Assembly (NCBI GenBank): GCA_913056365.1
Contig: CAJXLT010000003.1
Span: 124,001 to 188,000, forward strand
Reading direction: 5' to 3'
Length of the DNA: 64,000 nt
Origin: an uncultured Paenibacillaceae bacterium
GTDB taxonomy: Bacteria > Bacillota > Bacilli > Paenibacillales > K13
Shown: one piece after another, positions 62,879-64,000 of the stretch
Numbering within the stretch: the stretch's first letter is position 1
Layout of the letters: each line of letters opens with the position of its first letter
Made by a program: the position numbers and the translations under genes
The notes under the pieces: generated by a model
What the model was told of the DNA's origin: nothing
The model's database searches: none
Seen by the model: the letters and a program-made list of their open reading frames with translations, nothing else

Positions 62879-63706
62879 CTAGTATGAAAACTCAATCCCA
62901 TAATCTTTAATGTCTGTGTAAAGACTTGGAGTAATAGAGAGACCAGCTGGAAATATTGAGATACTTGGGCTTCCAGAAACAATCCTATGTCCATATTCAA
63001 ATTTAATGTTAATTGTACCAGATTCGTCATCATCTACGTAAGCATATTGTTCTATAGAACCTTTATGCAGATAATTTGAAGGATGCATATCTAGATCATA
63101 TCTTGCAGCTACCCCCACACCTGGATCCCAGTCACCATTTTCTACTTGATCATTTTCAATACAAACCCAATTATCAGGAGCGTAATTATCAGGCTTTTTA
63201 CAGTATCGACTACCATGTTGATCAACGTCACCATATTGATCCATTGGCAAATAAATCTCGGATGATACTGGATAACCTATGCTAAATACATCAGTTAGTT
63301 CCCATTGAGGTGAATTCAACCATTCAAATTGCCCGAACAGCAAAATACCTTTTGTGTTTGGTCTGTTGTTAGGAGTGAACCCGACTGCGATTCCATGAAG
63401 CCATAAGTCATCATCACTTATGCTATGTGCTACAAAATCACCAGTTGAAGGTTGAATAGATGCTGAAACTGTTTCTTCATGGTCCCCCAATTTCTTACCA
63501 TTTAGTTTTACTATTTTCTTTAGGGTATCTGTTGGCAATATGTCTAAGTCGTGAGCAGTAAATCCTCCGGTATGAAGCAGATACTCGAGTTCATTTTGTG
63601 ATAGTACAGTCTCCGATTTCATATTGCTTGATGCTGAAATGTTAATAGTTGTTAACACAAAGAAAATGCTCACGATGGATAAAATGGTTACAGCTTTTTT
63701 ATACAT
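62879..63706 (-). CDS. Secreted protein of unknown function
   Basis: A 275-residue exported protein. The signal peptide (KKAVTILSIVSIFFVLTTIN) is followed by a short helical segment (LSQNELEYLLHTGGFTAHDLDILPTD in parts) of a type common in secreted Bacillales orphans, then a beta-rich domain with FGQFEWLNSPQWELTDVFSI, DPGVGVAARYDLD and a Cys pair (YCKKPD, WVCIEND). No catalytic motif is visible. AGGAGGAG lies eight bases before the ATG. Like the orphan at 14.3 kb it is AT-rich and ends in its own terminator; the two proteins are not obviously related. Confidence 0.75.
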   Translation of the reverse strand: MYKKAVTILSIVSIFFVLTTINISASSNMKSETVLSQNELEYLLHTGGFTAHDLDILPTDTLKKIVKLNGKKLGDHEETVSASIQPSTGDFVAHSISDDDLWLHGIAVGFTPNNRPNTKGILLFGQFEWLNSPQWELTDVFSIGYPVSSEIYLPMDQYGDVDQHGSRYCKKPDNYAPDNWVCIENDQVENGDWDPGVGVAARYDLDMHPSNYLHKGSIEQYAYVDDDESGTINIKFEYGHRIVSGSPSISIFPAGLSITPSLYTDIKDYGIEFSY

Positions 63707-63910
63707 TTCAAAACACTCCTCCTAAATTCAGATCAACTATCGCGCGATTAGTTGGTTAAAGTATAGAAAAAAGTATAGTTGGAGTAAATAGTTCTATTTC
63801 ACTAAATTACCAATTTCCCATAAAAAAGTTTGCGATAAATAGAAGAATTTTGTTGTTTTGAGTCGTTTTTTCTACGACAACACAATTAACATACGTACAC
63901 AGATTTGTAA

Positions 63911-64000
63911 TGGGGCAAACGTAATATAATCTATGATTCAAAAAGTACAACTTATTTTAATTCGCTAGTATTACATGAAATGGGACATGGTCTTGGTTGG
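63911..64000 (+). pseudogene. Metzincin-type metalloprotease fragment at the window edge
   Basis: The last 90 bases read WGKRNIIYDS then YFNSLVLHEMGHGLGW, containing the zinc-binding HExxHxxG of matrixin-like peptidases. A stop codon (63908-63910) precedes it in frame, and there is no start codon, so the N-terminal part is missing or out of frame. The gene continues beyond the window; whether the rest is intact cannot be seen. The gap 63725-63910 is very AT-rich, with nothing else recognised. Confidence 0.5.

Overview
The window looks like chromosome from a spore-forming Gram-positive of the Paenibacillaceae type. The supporting signs are strong AGGAGG-type ribosome binding sites, frequent GTG/TTG starts, mid-to-high GC core genes, Bacillus-type Fnr boxes, and SpoIIE/RsbW/RsbV-style signalling genes. 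This placement is an inference; no rRNA or other taxonomic marker is present. Two AT-richer patches (about 13.8-16.0 kb and 60.7-64.0 kb) carry small secreted or membrane orphans and gene fragments and look like accessory DNA.

Layout. 1-4.0 kb: end of a processive family 2 glycosyltransferase, a degenerate polysaccharide-deacetylase-like protein and a GH18-like membrane-anchored glycosidase, probably one exopolysaccharide or cell-wall module. 4.4-6.3 kb: a chemoreceptor on the minus strand behind a c-di-GMP-I riboswitch with its own terminator. 6.6-13.6 kb: a complete type I restriction-modification system (hsdM, hsdS, hsdR) plus an HNH endonuclease with a PUA/EVE-like front half. 16-18.5 kb: a VOC protein and a membrane diguanylate cyclase. 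19-20.3 kb: a solute-binding lipoprotein. 20.5-22.0 kb: a truncated alpha/beta hydrolase abutting a DoxX gene, which is divergent from a truncated haemoglobin; each of these two promoters has an Fnr box centred about 41.5 bp upstream of the predicted start.

23.8-58.8 kb is the core of interest: an extracellular contractile injection system (eCIS, phage-tail-like particle of the Afp/PVC class) embedded in signalling genes. In order: a candidate cargo protein with an LQxxYGN-type N-terminal motif; a 12-TM/HEAT/cyclic-nucleotide-binding-like membrane protein; an RsbW-like kinase, an RsbV-like antagonist and an RsbU-like phosphatase with no sigma factor beside them; then AAA ATPase, DUF4255 protein, sheath, tube, two small assembly proteins, second tube, a 1,014-residue cysteine-free Q/R/S-rich protein, LysM adaptor, hub, spike, gp25-like wedge, two baseplate J-like proteins, a tail-P2-I-like protein and a probable fibre/periphery protein. 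Facing them on the minus strand are a PAAR-like DUF4280 tip and a MORN-repeat membrane protein, followed on the plus strand by a secreted copper-amine-oxidase-N-like protein, a receptor-type nucleotide cyclase whose catalytic residues look lost, and a GNAT acetyltransferase. The picture is an injection particle with its own partner-switching and membrane-sensing cassette.

58.9-64 kb: a Rieske-domain protein, a BNR/YCF48-like lipoprotein, and AT-rich small genes and fragments.

Intergenic regions carry three unrelated families of imperfect palindromes laid out in short arrays with about 50-52 bp periodicity (2.6-2.8 and 18.6-19.0 kb; 4.1-4.3 and 13.6-13.8 kb; 23.2-23.4 kb). I cannot assign them to a known class.
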